A stretch of 64,000 nucleotides of DNA from Isoperla grammatica (GCA_945910005.1 CAMDTW010000522.1:18001-82000); one strand, 5' to 3'; shown: positions 26,501 through 41,600, numbered from the stretch's first letter. Numbers and translations: made by a program. The notes: generated by a model not told the origin, from the sequence alone.

Positions 26501-29236
26501 CGTGATGAGCGCAGTAAGGGACAGTCAACAAGGAGGAGGTACAGACATGGCTCGTATGATAAGCAGGGCCCTATGTACCATTACATTACAGCATTGACTA
26601 CTCGCCTGTGACGTGATGAGCGCAGTAAGGGACAGTCAACAAGGAGGAGGTACAGACATGGCTCGTATGATAGGCAGGGCTCTATGTACCATTACATTAC
26701 AGCATTGACTACTCGCCTGTGACGTGATGAGCGCAGTAAGGGACAGTCAACAAGGAGGAGGTACAGACATGGCTCGTATGATAAGCAGGGCTCTATGTAC
26801 CATTACATTACAGCATTGACTACTCGCCTGTGACGTGATGAGCGCAGTAAGGGACAGTCAACAAGGAGGAGGTACAGACATGGCTCGTATGATAAGCAGG
26901 GCTCTATGTACCATTACATTACAGCATTGACTACTCGCCTGTGACGTGATGAGCGCAGTAAGGGACAGTCAACAAGGAGGAGGTACAGACATGGCTCGTA
27001 TGATAAGCAGGGCTCTATGCACCATTACATTACAGCATTGACTACTCGCCTGTGACGTGATGAGCGCAGTAAGGGACAGTCAACAAGGAGGAGGTACAGA
27101 CATGGCTCGTATGATAAGCAGGGCTCTATGTACCATTACATTACAGCATTGACTACTTGCCTGTGACGTGATGAGCGCAGTAAGGGACAGTCAACAAGGA
27201 GGAGGTACAGACATGGCTCGTATGATAAGCAGGGCTCTATGTACCATTACATTACAGCATTGACTACTCGCCTGTGACGTGATGAGCGCAGTAAGGGACA
27301 GTCAACAAGGAGGAGGTACAGACATGGCTCGTATGATAAGCAGGGCTCTATGTACCATTACATTACAGCATTGACTACTCGCCTGTGACGTGATGAGCGC
27401 AGTAAGGGACAGTCAACAAGGAGGAGGTACAGACATGGCTCGTATGATAAGCAGGGCTCTATGTACCATTACATTACAGCATTGACTACTCGCCTGTGAC
27501 GTGATGAGCGCAGTAAGGGACAGTCAACAAGGAGGAGGTACAGACATGGCTCGTATGATAAGCAGGGCTCTATGTACCATTACATTACAGCATTGACTAC
27601 TCGCCTGTGACGTGATGAGCGCAGTAAGAGACAGTCAACAAGGAGGAGGTACAGACATGGCTCGTATGATAAGCAGGGCTCTATGTACCATTACATTACA
27701 GCATTGACTACTCGCCTGTGACGTGATGAGCGCAGTAAGGGTCAGTCAACAAGGAGGAGGTACAGACATGGCTCGTATGATAAGCAGGGCTCTATGTACC
27801 ATTACATTACAGCATTGACTACTCGCCTGTGACGTGATGAGCGCAGTAAGGGACAGTCAACAAGGAGGAGGTACAGACATGGCTCGTATGATAAGCAGGG
27901 CTCTATGTACCATTACATTACAGCATTGACTACTCGCCTGTGACGTGATGAGCGCAGTAAGGGACAGTCAACAAGGAGGAGGTACAGACATGGCTCGTAT
28001 GATAAGCAGGGCTCTATGTACCATTACATTACAGCATTGACTACTCGCCTGTGACGTGATGAGCGCAGTAAGGGACAGTCAACAAGGGGGAGGTACAGAC
28101 ATGGCTCGTATGATAAGCAGGGCTCTAAGTACCATTACATTACAGCATTGACTACTCGCCTGTGACGTGATGAGCGCAGTAAGGGCCAGTCAACAAGGAG
28201 GAGGTACAGACATGGCTCGTATGATAAGCAGGGCTCTATGTACCATTACATTACAGCATTGACTACTCGCCTGTGACGTGATGAGCGCAGTAAGGGTCAG
28301 TCAACAAGGAGGAGGTACAGACATGGCTCGTATGATAAGCAGGGCTCTATGTACCATTACATTACAGCATTGACTACTCGCCTGTGACGTGATGAGCGCA
28401 GTAAGGGACAGTCAACAAGGAGGAGGTACAGACATGGCTCGTATGATAAGCAGGGCTCTATGTACCATTACATTACAGCATTGACTACTCGCCTGTGACG
28501 TGATGAGCGCAGTAAGGGACAGTCAACAAGGAGGAGGTACAGACATGGCTCGTATGATAAGCAGGGCTCTATGTACCATTACATTACAGCATTGACTACT
28601 CGCCTGTGACGTGATGAGCGCAGTAAGGGACAGTCAACAAGGAGGAGGTACAGACATGGCTCGTATGATAAGCAGGGCTCTATGTACCATTACATTACAG
28701 CATTGACTACTCGCCTGTGACGTGATGAGCGCAGTAAGGGACAGTCAACAAGGAGGAGGTACAGACATGGCTCGTATGATAAGCAGGGCTCTATGTACCA
28801 TTACATTACAGCATTGACTACTCGCCTGTGACGTGATGAGCGCAGTAAGGGACAGTCAACAAGGAGGAGGTACAGACATGGCTCGTATGATAAGCAGGGC
28901 CCTATGTACCATTACATTACAGCATTGACTACTCGCCTGTGACGTGATGAGCGCAGTAAGGGACAGTCAACAAGGAGGAGGTACAGACATGGCTCGTATG
29001 ATAAGCAGGGCTCTATGTACCATTACATTACAGCATTGACTACTCGCCTGTGACGTGATGAGCGCAGTAAGGGACAGTCAACAAGGAGGAGGTACAGACA
29101 TGGCTCGTATGATAGGCAGGGCTCTATGTACCATTACATTACAGCATTGACTACTCGCCTGTGACGTGATGAGCGCAGTAAGGGACAGTCAACAAGGAGG
29201 AGGTACAGACATGGCTCGTATGATAAGCAGGGCTCT

Positions 29237-29497
29237 ATGTACCATTACATTACAGCATTGACTACTCGCCTGTGTCGTGATGAGCGCAGTAAGGGACAGT
29301 CAACAAGGAGGAGGTACAGACATGGCTCGTATGATAGGCAGGGCTCTATGTACCATTACATTACAGCATTGACTACTCGCCTGTGTCGTGATGAGCGCAG
29401 TAAGGGACAGTCAACAAGGAGGAGGTACAGACATGGCTCGTATGATAAGCAGGGCTCTATGTACCATTACATTACAGCATTGACTACTCGCCTGTGA
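29237..29497 (+). other. Second copy of the repeat-derived 86-codon ORF
   Basis: The translation is identical to that of the ORF at 6594-6854, including the K-to-R change in the first 37-residue unit and the two TGA-to-TGT changes. It lies 22643 bp downstream, which is 204 units minus the base deleted near 11919. Its identity follows from the large segmental duplication (1-10545 versus 22200-32189) and is not evidence of selection on a protein. It ends at the TGA of the next consensus unit. It has no independent promoter, ribosome-binding site or domain evidence. Confidence 0.1.
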
Positions 29498-32189
29498 CGT
29501 GATGAGCGCAGTAAGGGACAGTCAACAAGGAGGAGGTACAGACATGGCTCGTATGATAAGCAGGGCTCTATGTACCATTACATTACAGCATTGACTACTC
29601 GCCTGTGACGTGATGAGCGCAGTAAGGGACAGTCAACAAGGAGGAGGTACAGACATGGCTCGTATGATAAGCAGGGCTCTATGTACCATTACATTACAGC
29701 ATTGACTACTCGCCTGTGACGTGATGAGCGCAGTAAGGGACAGTCAACAAGGAGGAGGTACAGACATGGCTCGTATGATAAGCAGGGCCCTATGTACCAT
29801 TACATTACAGCATTGACTACTCGCCTGTGACGTGATGAGCGCAGTAAGGGACAGTCAACAAGGAGGAGGTACAGACATGGCTCGTATGATAAGCAGGGCT
29901 CTATGTACCATTACATTACAGCATTGACTACTCGCCTGTGACGTGATGAGCGCAGTAAGGGACAGTCAACAAGGAGGAGGTACAGACATGGCTCGTATGA
30001 TAGGCAGGGCTCTATGTACCATTACATTACAGCATTGACTACTCGCCTGTGACGTGATGAGCGCAGTAAGGGACAGTCAACAAGGAGGAGGTACAGACAT
30101 GGCTCGTATGATAAGCATGGCTCTATGTACCATTACATTACAGCATTGACTACTCGCCTGTGACGTGATGAGCGCAGTAAGGGACAGTCAACAAGGAGGA
30201 GGTACAGACATGGCTCGTATGATAAGCAGGGCTCTATGTACCATTACATTACAGCATTGACTACTCGCCTGTGACGTGATGAGCGCAGTAAGGGACAGTC
30301 AACAAGGAGGAGGTACAGACATGGCTCGTATGATAAGCAGGGCTCTATGTACCATTACATTACAGCATTGACTACTCGCCTGTGACGTGATGAGCGCAGT
30401 AAGGGACCGTCAACAAGGAGGAGGTACAGACATGGCTCGTATGATAAGCAGGGCTCTATGTACCATTACATTACAGCATTGACTACTCGCCTGTGACGTG
30501 ATGAGTGCAGTAAGGGACAGTCAACAAGGAGGAGGTACAGACATGGCTCGTATGATAAGCAGGGCTCTATGTACCATTACATTACAGCATTGACTACTCG
30601 CCTGTGACGTGATGAGCGCAGTAAGGGACAGTCAACAAGGAGGAGGTACAGACATGGCTCGTATGATAAGCAGGGCTCTATGTACCATTACATTACAGCA
30701 TTGACTACTCGCCTGTGACGTGATGAGCGCAGTAAGGGACAGTCAACAAGGAGGAGGTACAGACATGGCTCGTATGATAAGCAGGGCCCTATGTACCATT
30801 ACATTACAGCATTGACTACTCGCCTGTGACGTGATGAGCGCAGTAAGGGACAGTCAACAAGGAGGAGGTACAGACATGGCTCGTATGATAAGCAGGGCTA
30901 TATGTACTATTACATTACAGCATTGACTACTCGCCTGTGACGTGATGAGCGCAGTAAGGGACAGTCAACAAGGAGGAGGTACAGACATGGCTCGTATGAT
31001 AAGCAGGGCTCTATGTACCATTACATTACAGCATTGACTACTCGCCTGTGACGTGATGAGCGCAGTAAGGGACAGTCAACAAGGAGGAGGTACAGACATG
31101 GCTCGTATGATAGGCAGGGCTCTATGTACCATTACATTACAGCATTGACTACTCGCCTGTGACGTGATGAGCGCAGTAAGGGACAGTCAACAAGGAGGAG
31201 GTACAGACATGGCTCGTATGATAGGCAGGGCTCTATGTACCATTACATTACAGCATTGACTACTCGCCTGTGACGTGATGAGCGCAGCAAGGGACAGTCA
31301 ACAAGGAGGAGGTACAGACATGGCTCGTATGATAAGCAGGGCTCTATGTACCATTACATTACAGCATTGACTACTCGCCTGTGACGTGATGAGCGCAGTA
31401 AGGGACAGTCAACAAGGAGGAGGTACAGACATGGCTCGTATGATAAGCAGGGCTCTATGTACCATTACATTACAGCATTGACTACTCGCCTGTGACGTGA
31501 TGAGCGCAGTAAGGGACAGTCAACAAGAAGGAGGTACAGACATGGCTCGTATGATAAGCAGGGCTCTATGTACCATTACATAACAGCATTGACTACTCGC
31601 CTGTGACGTGATGAGCGCAGTAAGGGACAGTCAACAAGGAGGAGGTACAGACATGGCTCGTATGATAAGCAGGGCTCTATGTACCATTACATTACAGCAT
31701 TGACTACTCGCCTGTGACGTGATGAGCGCAGTAAGGGACAGTCAACAAGGAGGAGGTACAGACATGGCTCGTATGATAAGCAGGGCTCTATGTACCATTA
31801 CATTACAGCATTGACTACTCGCCTGTGACGTGATGAGCGCAGTAAGGGACAGTCAACAAGGAGGAGGTACAGACATGGCTCGTATGATAAGCAGGGCTCT
31901 ATGTACCATTACATTACAGCATTGACTACTCGCCTGTGACGTGATGAGCGCAGTAAGGGACAGTCAACAAGGAGGAGGTACAGACATGGCTCGTATGATA
32001 AGCAGGGCCCTATGTACCATTACATTACAGCATTGACTACTCGCCTGTGACGTGATGAGCGCAGTAAGGGTCAGTCAACAAGGAGGAGGTACAGACATGG
32101 CTCGTATGATAAGCAGGGCTCTATGTACCATTACATTACAGCATTGACTACTCGCCTGTGACGTGATGAGCGCAGTAAGGGTCAGTCAA

Positions 32190-33854
32190 CAAGGAGGAGG
32201 TACAGACATGGCTCGTATGATAAGCAGGGCTCTATGTACCATTACATTACAGCATTGACTACTCGCCTGTGACGTGATGAGCGCAGTAAGGGACAGTCAA
32301 CAAGGAGGAGGTACAGACATGGCTCGTATGATAAGCAGGGCCCTATGTACCATTACATTACAGCATTGACTACTCGCCTGTGACGTGATGAGCGCAGTAA
32401 GGGTCAGTCAACAAGGAGGAGGTACAGACATGGCTCGTATGATAAGCAGGGCTCTATGTACCATTACATTACAGCATTGACTACTCGCCTGTGACGTGAT
32501 GAGCGCAGTAAGGGACAGTCAACAAGGAGGAGGTACAGACATGGCTCGTATGATAGGCAGGGCTCTATGTACCATTACATTACAGCATTGACTACTCGCC
32601 TGTGACGTAATGAGCGCAGTAAGGGACAGTCAACAAGGAGGAGGTACAGACATGGCTCGTATGATAAGCAGGGCCCTATGTACCATTACATTACAGCATT
32701 GACTACTCGCCTGTGACGTGATGAGCGCAGTAAGGGACAGTCAACAAGGAGGAGGTACAGACATGGCTCGTATGATAGGCAGGGCTCTATGTACCATTAC
32801 ATTACAGCATTGACTACTCGCCTGTGACGTGATGAGCGCAGTAAGGGACAGTCAACAAGGAGGAGGTACAGACATGGCTCGTATGATAAGCAGGGCTCTA
32901 TGTACCATTACATTACAGCATTGACTACTCGCCTATGACGTGATGAGCGCAGTAAGGGACAGTCAACAAGGAGGAGGTACAGACATGGCTCGTATGATAA
33001 GCAGGGCTCTATGTACCATTACATTACAGCATTGACTACTCGCCTGTGACGTGATGAGCGCAGTAAGGGACAGTCAACAAGGAGGAGGTACAGACATGGC
33101 TCGTATGATAGGCAGGGCTCTATGTACCATTACATTACAGCATTGACTACTCGCCTGTGACGTGATGAGCGCAGTAAGGGACAGTCAACAAGGAGGAGGT
33201 ACAGACATGGCTCGTATGATAAGCAGGGCTCTATGCACCATTACATTACAGCATTGACTACTCGCCTGTGACGTGATGAGCGCAGTAAGGGACAGTCAAC
33301 AAGGAGGAGGTACAGACATGGCTCGTATGATAAGCAGGGCTCTATGTACCATTACATTACAGCATTGACTACTCGCCTGTGTCGTGATGAGCGCAGTAAG
33401 GGACAGTCAACAAGGAGGAGGTACAGACATGGCTCGTATGATAAGCAGGGCTCTATGTACCATTACATTACAGCATTGACTACTCGCCTGTGACGTGATG
33501 AGCGCAGTAAGGGACAGTCAACAAGGAGGAGGTACAGACATGGCTCGTATGATAAGCAGGGCTCTATGTACCATTACATTACAGCATTGACTACTCGCCT
33601 GTGACGTGATGAGCGCAGTAAGGGACAGTCAACAAGGAGGAGGTACAGACATGGCTCGTATGATAAGCAGGGCCCTATGTACCATTACATTACAGCATTG
33701 ACTACTCGCCTGTGTCGTGATGAGCGCAGTAAGGGACAGTCAACAAGGAGGAGGTACAGACATGGCTCGTATGATAAGCAGGGCTCTATGTACCATTACA
33801 TTACAGCATTGACTACTCGCCTGTGACGTGATGAGCGCAGTAAGGGACAGTCAA
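32190..33854 (+). repeat. Satellite units after copy A'
   Basis: Ordinary units. Alternating A34G, T42C and A104T variants occur between 32.3 and 33.2 kb, with private changes near 32608 (GTGATG to GTAATG) and 32934 (CCTGTGACG to CCTATGACG). A83T units lie near 33382 and 33714. No gene, spacer or unique sequence. Confidence 0.9.
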
Positions 33855-34520
33855 CAAGGGGGAGGTACAGACATGGCTCGTATGATAAGCAGGGCTCTAA
33901 GTACCATTACATTACAGCATTGACTACTCGCCTGTACCGTGATGAGCGCAGTAAGAGACAGTCAACAAGGAGGAGGTACAGAATGGCTCGTATGATAAGC
34001 AGGGCTCTATGTACCATTACATTACAGCATTGACTACTCGCCTGTGACGTGATGAGCGCAGTTAGGGACAGTCAACAAGGAGGAGGTACAGACATGGCTC
34101 GTATGATAAGCAGGGCTCTATGTACCATTACATTACAGCATTGACTACTCGCCTGTGACGTGATGAGCGCAGTAAGGGACAGTCAACAAGGGGGAGGTAC
34201 AGACATGGCTCGTATGATAAGCAGGGCTCTATGTACCATTACATTACAGCATTGACTACTCGCCTGTGACGTGATGAGCGCAGTAAGGGACAGTCAACAA
34301 GGAGGAGGTACAGACATGGCTCGTATGATAAGCAGGGCTCTATGTACCATTACATTACAGCATTGACTACTCGCCTGTGACGTGATGAGCGCAGTAAGGG
34401 TCAGTCAACAAGGAGGAGGTACAGACATGGCTCGTATGATAAGCAGGGCTCTGTGTACCATTACATTACAGCATTGACTACTCGCCTGTGACGTGATTGA
34501 GCGCAGTAAGGGACAGTCAA
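33855..34520 (+). repeat. Locally diverged patch of six units with two compensating indels
   Basis: Unit 33855 has A6G (33860), T46A (33900), an adjacent GA-to-AC change (33936-33937) and G102A. Unit 33966 lacks the C of GACATGG (between 33982 and 33983) and has an A99T change near 34062. Unit 34187 has A6G (34192). Unit 34298 has A104T. Unit 34409 has A45G and an extra T near 34497-34498 (GTGATTGAG). The deletion and insertion cancel, so the ladder phase is restored from 34521. This is the densest cluster of non-consensus bases in the window. Confidence 0.85.
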
Positions 34521-37500
34521 CAAGGAGGAGGTACAGACATGGCTCGTATGATAAGCAGGGCTCTATGTACCATTACATTACAGCATTGACTACTCGCCTG
34601 TGACGTGATGAGCGCAGTAAGGGACAGTCAACAAGGAGGAGGTACAGACATGGCTCGTATGATAAGCAGGGCTCTATGTACCATTACATTACAGCATTGA
34701 CTACTCGCCTGTGACGTGATGAGCGCAGTAAGGGACAGTCAACAAGGAGGAGGTACAGACATGGCTCGTATGATAAGCAGGGCTCTATGTACCATTACAT
34801 TACAGCATTGACTACTCGCCTGTGACGTGATGAGCGCAGCAAGGGACAGTCAACAAGGAGGAGGTACAGACATGGCTCGTATGATAAGCAGGGCTCTATG
34901 TACCATTACATTACAGCATTGACTACTCGCCTGTGACGTGATGAGCGCAGTAAGGGACAGTCAACAAGGAGGAGGTACAGACATGGCTCGTATGATAAGC
35001 AGGGCTCTATATACCATTACATTACAGCATTGACTACTCGCCTGTGACGTGATGAGCGCAGTAAGGGACAGTCAACAAGGAGGAGGTACAGACATGGCTC
35101 GTATGATAAGCAGGGCCCTATGTACCATTACATTACAGCATTGACTACTCGCCTGTGACGTGATGAGCGCAGTAAGGGACAGTCAACAAGGAGGAGGTAC
35201 AGACATGGCTCGTATGATAAGCAGGGCTCTATGTACCATTACATTACAGCATTGACTACTCGCCTGTGACGTGATGAGCGCAGTAAGGGTCAGTCAACAA
35301 GGAGGAGGTACAGACATGGCTCGTATGATAAGCAGGGCTCTATGTACCATTACATTACAGCATTGACTACTCGCCTGTGACGTGATGAGCGCAGTAAGGG
35401 ACAGTCAACAAGGAGGAGGTACAGACATGGCTCGTATGATAAGCAGGGCTCTATGTACCATTACATTACAGCATTGACTACTCGCCTGTGACGTGATGAG
35501 CGCAGTAAGGGACAGTCAACAAGGAGGAGGTACAGACATGGCTCGTATGATAAGCAGTGCTCTATGTACCATTACATTACAGCATTGACTACTCGCCTGT
35601 GACGTGATGAGCGCAGTAAGGGACAGTCAACAAGGAGGAGGTTCAGACATGGCTCGTATGATAAGCAGGGCTCTATGTACCATTACATTACAGCATTGAC
35701 TACTCGCCTGTGACGTGATGAGCGCAGTAAGGGACAGTCAACAAGGAGGAGGTACAGACATGGCTCGTATGATAAGCAGGGCTCTATGTACCATTACATT
35801 ACAGCATTGACTACTCGCCTGTGACGTGATGAGCGCAGTAAGGGACAGTCAACAAGGAGGAGGTACAGACATGGCTCGTATGATAAGCAGGGCTCTATGT
35901 ACCATTACATTACAGCATTGACTACTCGCCTGTGACGTGATGAGCGCAGTAAGGGACAGTCAACAAGGAGGAGGTACAGACATGGCTCGTATGATAAGCA
36001 GGGCTCTATGTACCATTACATTACAGCATTGACTACTCGCCTGTGACGTGATGAGCGCAGTAAGGGAAAGTCAACAAGGAGGAGGTACAGACATGGCTCG
36101 TATGATAAGCAGGGCTCTATGTACCATTACATTACAGCATTGACTACTCGCCTGTGACGTGATGAGCGCAGTAAGGGACAGTCAACAAGGAGGAGGTACA
36201 GACATGGCTCGTATGATAAGCAGGGCTCTATGTACCATTACATTACAGCATTGACTACTCGCCTGTGACGTGATGAGCGCAGTAAGGGACAGTCAACAAG
36301 GAGGAGGTACAGACATGGCTCGTATGATAAGCAGGGCTCTATGTACCATTACATTACAGCATTGACTACTCGCCTGTGACGTGATGAGCGCAGTAAGGGA
36401 CAGTCAACAAGGAGGAGGTACAGACATGGCTCGTATGATAGGCAGTGCTCTATGTACCATTACATTACAGCATTGACTACTCGCCTGTGACGTGATGAGC
36501 GCAGTAAGGGACAGTCAACAAGGAGGAGTTACAGACATGGCTCGTATGATAAGCAGTGCTCTATGTACCATTACATTACAGCATTGACTACTCGCCTGTG
36601 ACGTGATGAGCGCAGTAAGGGACAGTCAACAAGGAGGAGGTACAGTCATGGCTCGTATGATAAGCAGGGCTCTATGTACCATTACATTACAGCATTGACT
36701 ACTCGCCTGTGACGTGATGAGCGCAGTAAGGGACAGTCAACAAGGAGGAGGTACAGACATGGCTCGTATGATAGGCAGGGCTCTATGTACCATTACATTA
36801 CAGCATTGACTACTCGCCTGTGACGTGATGAGCGCAGTAAGGGACAGTCAACAAGGAGGAGGTACAGACATGGCTCGTATGATAAGCAGGGCCCTATGTA
36901 CCATTACATTACAGCATTGACTACTCGCCTGTGACGTGATGAGCGCAGTAAGGGACAGTCAACAAGGAGGAGGTACAGACATGGCTCGTATGATAAGCAG
37001 GGCTCTATGTACCATTACATTACAGCATTGACTACTCGCCTGTGACGTGATGAGCGCAGTGAGGGACAGTCAACAAGGAGGAGGTACAGACATGGCTCGT
37101 ATGATAAGCAGGGCTCTATGTACCATTACATTACAGCATTGACTACTCGCCTGTGACGTGATGAGCGCAGTAAGGGACAGTCAACAAGGAGGAGGTACAG
37201 ACATGGCTCGTATGATAAGCAGGGCCCTATGCACCATTACATTACAGCATTGACTACTCGCCTGTGACGTGATGAGCGCAGTAAGGGACAGTCAACAAGG
37301 AGGAGGTACAGACATGGCTCGTATGATAAGCAGGGCCCTATGCACCATTACATTACAGCATTGACTACTCGCCTGTGACGTGATGAGCGCAGTAAGGGAC
37401 AGTCAACAAGGAGGAGGTACAGACATGGCTCGTATGATAAGCAGGGCCCTATGTACCATTACATTACAGCATTGACTACTCGCCTGTGACGTGATGAGCG

Positions 37501-38627
37501 CAGTAAGGGACAGTCAACAAGGAGGAGGTACAGACATGGCTCGTATGATAAGCAGGGCTCTATGTACCATTACATTACAGCATTGACTACTCGCCTGTGA
37601 CGTGATGAGCGCAGTAAGGGACAGTCAACAAGGAGGAGGTACAGACATGGCTCGTATGATAAGCAGGGCTCTATGTACCATTACATTACAGCATTGACTA
37701 CTCGCCTGTGACGTGATGAGCGCAGTAAGGGACAGTCAACAAGGAGGAGGTACAGACATGGCTCGTATGATAAGCAGGGCTCTATTTACCATTACATTAC
37801 AGCATTGACTACTCGCCTGTGACGTGATGAGCGCAGTAAGAGACAGTCAACAAGGAGGAGGTACAGACATGGCTCGTATGATAAGCAGGGCTCTATGTAC
37901 CATTACATTACAGCATTGACTACTCGCCTGTGACGTGATGAGCGCAGTAAGGGACAGTCAACAAGGAGGAGGTACAGACATGGCTCGTATGATAAGCAGG
38001 GCTCTATGTACTATTACATTACAGCATTGACTACTCGCCTGTGACGTGATGAGCGCAGTAAGGGACAGTCAACAAGGAGGAGGTACAGACATGGCTCGTA
38101 TGATAAGCAGGGCTCTATGTACCATTACATTACAGCATTGACTACTCGCCTGTGACGTGATGAGCGCAGTAAGAGACAGTCAACAAGGAGGAGGTACAGA
38201 CATGGCTCGTATGATAAGCAGGGCTCTATGTACCATTACATTACAGCATTGACTACTCGCCTGTGACGTGATGAGCGCAGTAAGGGACAGTCAACAAGGA
38301 GGAGGTACAGACATGGCTCGTATGATAAGCAGGGCTCTATGTACCATTACATTACAGCATTGACTACTCGCCTGTGACGTGATGAGCGCAGTAAGGGACA
38401 GTCAACAAGGAGGAGGTACAGACATGGCTCGTATGATAAGCAGGGCTCTATGTACCATTACATTACAGCATTGACTACTCGCCTGTGACGTGATGAGCGC
38501 AGTAAGGGACAGTCAACAAGGAGGAGGTACAGACATGGCTCGTATGATAAGCAGGGCTCTATGTACCATTACATTACAGCATTGACTACTCGCCTGTGAC
38601 GTGATGAGCGCAGTAAGGGACAGTCAA
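34521..38627 (+). repeat. Satellite units between the diverged patch and the 29-unit duplication
   Basis: Thirty-seven units with scattered variants: T98C near 34840, G47A near 35011 (CTATATACC), G39T near 35557, A13T near 35643, A34G plus G39T in one unit near 36443, G11T near 36529 followed by G39T, and two adjacent T42C plus T48C units near 37226 and 37337. G102A occurs near 37842 and 38174, and C51T (TACTATT) near 38012. No gene or unique sequence. Confidence 0.88.
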
Positions 38628-41600
38628 CAAGGTGGAGGTACAGACATGGCTCGTATGATAAGCAGGGCCCTATGTACCATTACATTACAGCATTGACTAC
38701 TCGCCTGTGACGTGATGAGCGCAGTAAGGGACAGTCAACAAGGAGGAGGTACAGACATGGCTCGTATGATAAGCAGGGCTCTATGTACCATTACATTACA
38801 GCATTGACTACTCGCCTGTGTCGTGATGAGCGCAGTAAGGGACAGTCAACAAGGTGGAGGTACAGACATGGCTCGTATGATAAGCAGGGCTCTATGTACC
38901 ATTACATTACAGCATTGACTACTCGCCTGTGACGTGATGAGCGCAGTAAGGGACAGTCAACAAGGAGGAGGTACAGACATGGCTCGTATGATAAGCAGGG
39001 CTCTATGTACCATTACATTACAGCATTGACTACTCGCCTGTGACGTGATGAGCGCAGTAAGGGACAGTCAACAAGGAGGAGGTACAGACATGGCTCGTAT
39101 GATAAGCAGGGCTCTATGTACCATTACATTACAGCATTGACTACTCGCCTGTGACGTGATGAGCGCAGTAAGGGACAGTCAACAAGGAGGAGGTACAGAC
39201 ATGGCTCGTATGATAAGCAGGGCCCTATGTACCATTACATTACAGCATTGACTACTCGCCTGTGACGTGATGAGCGCAGTAAGGGACAGTCAACAAGGAG
39301 GAGGTACAGACATGGCTCGTATGATAAGCAGGGCTCTATGTACCATTACATTACAGCATTGACTACTCGCCTGTGACGTGATGAGCGCAGTAAGGGACAG
39401 TCAACAAGGAGGAGGTACAGACATGGCTCGTATGATAAGCAGGGCTCTATGTACCATTACATTACAGCATTGACTACTCGCCTGTGACGTGATGAGCGCA
39501 GTAAGGGACAGTCAACAAGGAGGAGGTACAGACATGGCTCGTATGATAAGCAGGGCTCTATGTACCATTACATTACAGCATTGACTACTCGCCTGTGACG
39601 TGATGAGCGCAGTAAGGGACAGTCAACAAGGAGGAGGTACAGACATGGCTCGTATGATAAGCAGGGCTCTATGTACCATTACATTACAGCATTGACTACT
39701 CGCCTGTGACGTGATGAGCGCAGTAAGGGACAGTCAACAAGGAGGAGGTACAGACATGGCTCGTATGATAAGCAGGGCTCTATGTACCATTACATTACAG
39801 CATTGACTACTCGCCTGTGACGTGATGAGCGCAGTAAGGGACAGTCAACAAGGAGGAGGTACAGACATGGCTCGTATGATAAGCAGGGCTCTATGTACCA
39901 TTACATTACAGCATTGACTACTCGCCTGTGACGTGATGAGCGCAGTAAGGGACAGTCAACAAGGAGGAGGTACAGACATGGCTCGTATGATAAGCAGGGC
40001 TCTATGTACCATTACATTACAGCATTGACTACTCGCCTGTGACGTGATGAGCGCAGTAAGGGACAGTCAACAAGGAGGAGGTACAGACATGGCTCGTATG
40101 ATAGGCAGGGCCCTATGTACCATTACATTACAGCATTGACTACTCGCCTGTGACGTGATGAGCGCAGTAAGGGACAGTCAACAAGGAGGAGGTACAGACA
40201 TGGCTCGTATGATAAGCAGGGCTCTATGTACCATTACATTACAGCATTGACTACTCGCCTGTGACGTGATGAGCGCAGTAAGGGACAGTCAACAAGGAGG
40301 AGGTACAGACATGGCTCGTATGATAAGCAGGGCTCTATGTACCATTACATTACAGCATTGACTACTCGCCTGTGACTTGATGAGCGCAGTAAGGGACAGT
40401 CAACAAGGAGGAGGTACAGACATGGCTCGTATGATAAGCAGGGCTCTATGTACCATTACATTACAGCATTGACTACTCGCCTGTGACGTGATGAGCGCAG
40501 TAAGGGACAGTCAACAAGGAGGAGGTACAGACATGGCTCGTATGATAAGCAGGGCTCTATGTACCATTACATTACAGCATTGACTACTCGCCTGTGACGT
40601 GATGAGCGCAGTAAGGGACAGTCAACAAGGAGGAGGTACAGACATGGCTCGTATGATAAGCAGGGCTCTATGTACCATTACATTACAGCATTGACTACTC
40701 GCCTGTGACGTGATGAGCGCAGTAAGGGTCAGTCAACAAGGAGGAGGTACAGACATGGCTCGTATGATAAGCAGGGCTCTATGTACCATTACATTACAGC
40801 ATTGACTACTCGCCTGTGACGTGATGAGCGCAGTAAGGGACAGTCAACAAGGAGGAGGTACAGACATGGCTCGTATGATAAGCAGGGCCCTATGTACCAT
40901 TACATTACAGCATTGACTACTCGCCTGTGACGTGATGAGCGCAGTAAGGGACAGTCAACAAGGAGGAGGTACAGACATGGCTCGTATGATAAGCAGGGCT
41001 CTATGTACCATTACATTACAGCATTGACTACTCGCCTGTGACGTGATGAGCGCAGTAAGGGACAGTCAACAAGGAGGAGGTACAGACATGGCTCGTATGA
41101 TAAGCAGGGCTCTATGTACCATTACATTACAGCATTGACTACTCGCCTGTGACGTGATGAGCGCAGTAAGGGTCAGTCAACAAGGAGGAGGTACAGACAT
41201 GGCTCGTATGATAAGCAGGGCTCTATGTACCATTACATTACAGCATTGACTACTCGCCTGTGACGTGATGAGCGCAGTAAGGGACAGTCAACAAGGAGGA
41301 GGTACAGACATGGCTCGTATGATAAGCAGGGCTCTATGTACCATTACATTACAGCATTGACTACTCGCCTGTGACGTGATGAGCGCAGTAAGGGACAGTC
41401 AACAAGGAGGAGGTACAGACATGGCTCGTATGATAAGCAGGGCTCTATGTACCATTACATTACAGCATTGACTACTCGCCTGTGACGTGATGAGCGCAGT
41501 AAGGGACAGTCAACAAGGAGGAGGTACAGACATGGCTCGTATGATAAGCAGGGCCCTATGTACCATTACATTACAGCATTGACTACTCGCCTGTGACGTG

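Larger units (their letters stand above)
22200..32189 (+). repeat. Segmental duplication, copy A'
   Basis: This is the second copy of the block at 1-10545, identified by the ordered variants listed there. Relative to copy A it contains an internal 20-unit duplication (about 23.1-25.3 kb repeated from 25.3 kb). It has two more units between the G102A and A104C markers, six fewer before the ORF at 29237, one more before the G4A unit (31528), and ten fewer before the paired A104T units at 32071 and 32182. Homology becomes unclear after about 32.2 kb, where T42C and A104T occur in one unit (32342/32404) but lie in adjacent units in copy A (10871/10920). The differences are almost all whole-unit steps, as expected for slippage or unequal exchange in register. 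Confidence 0.88.
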
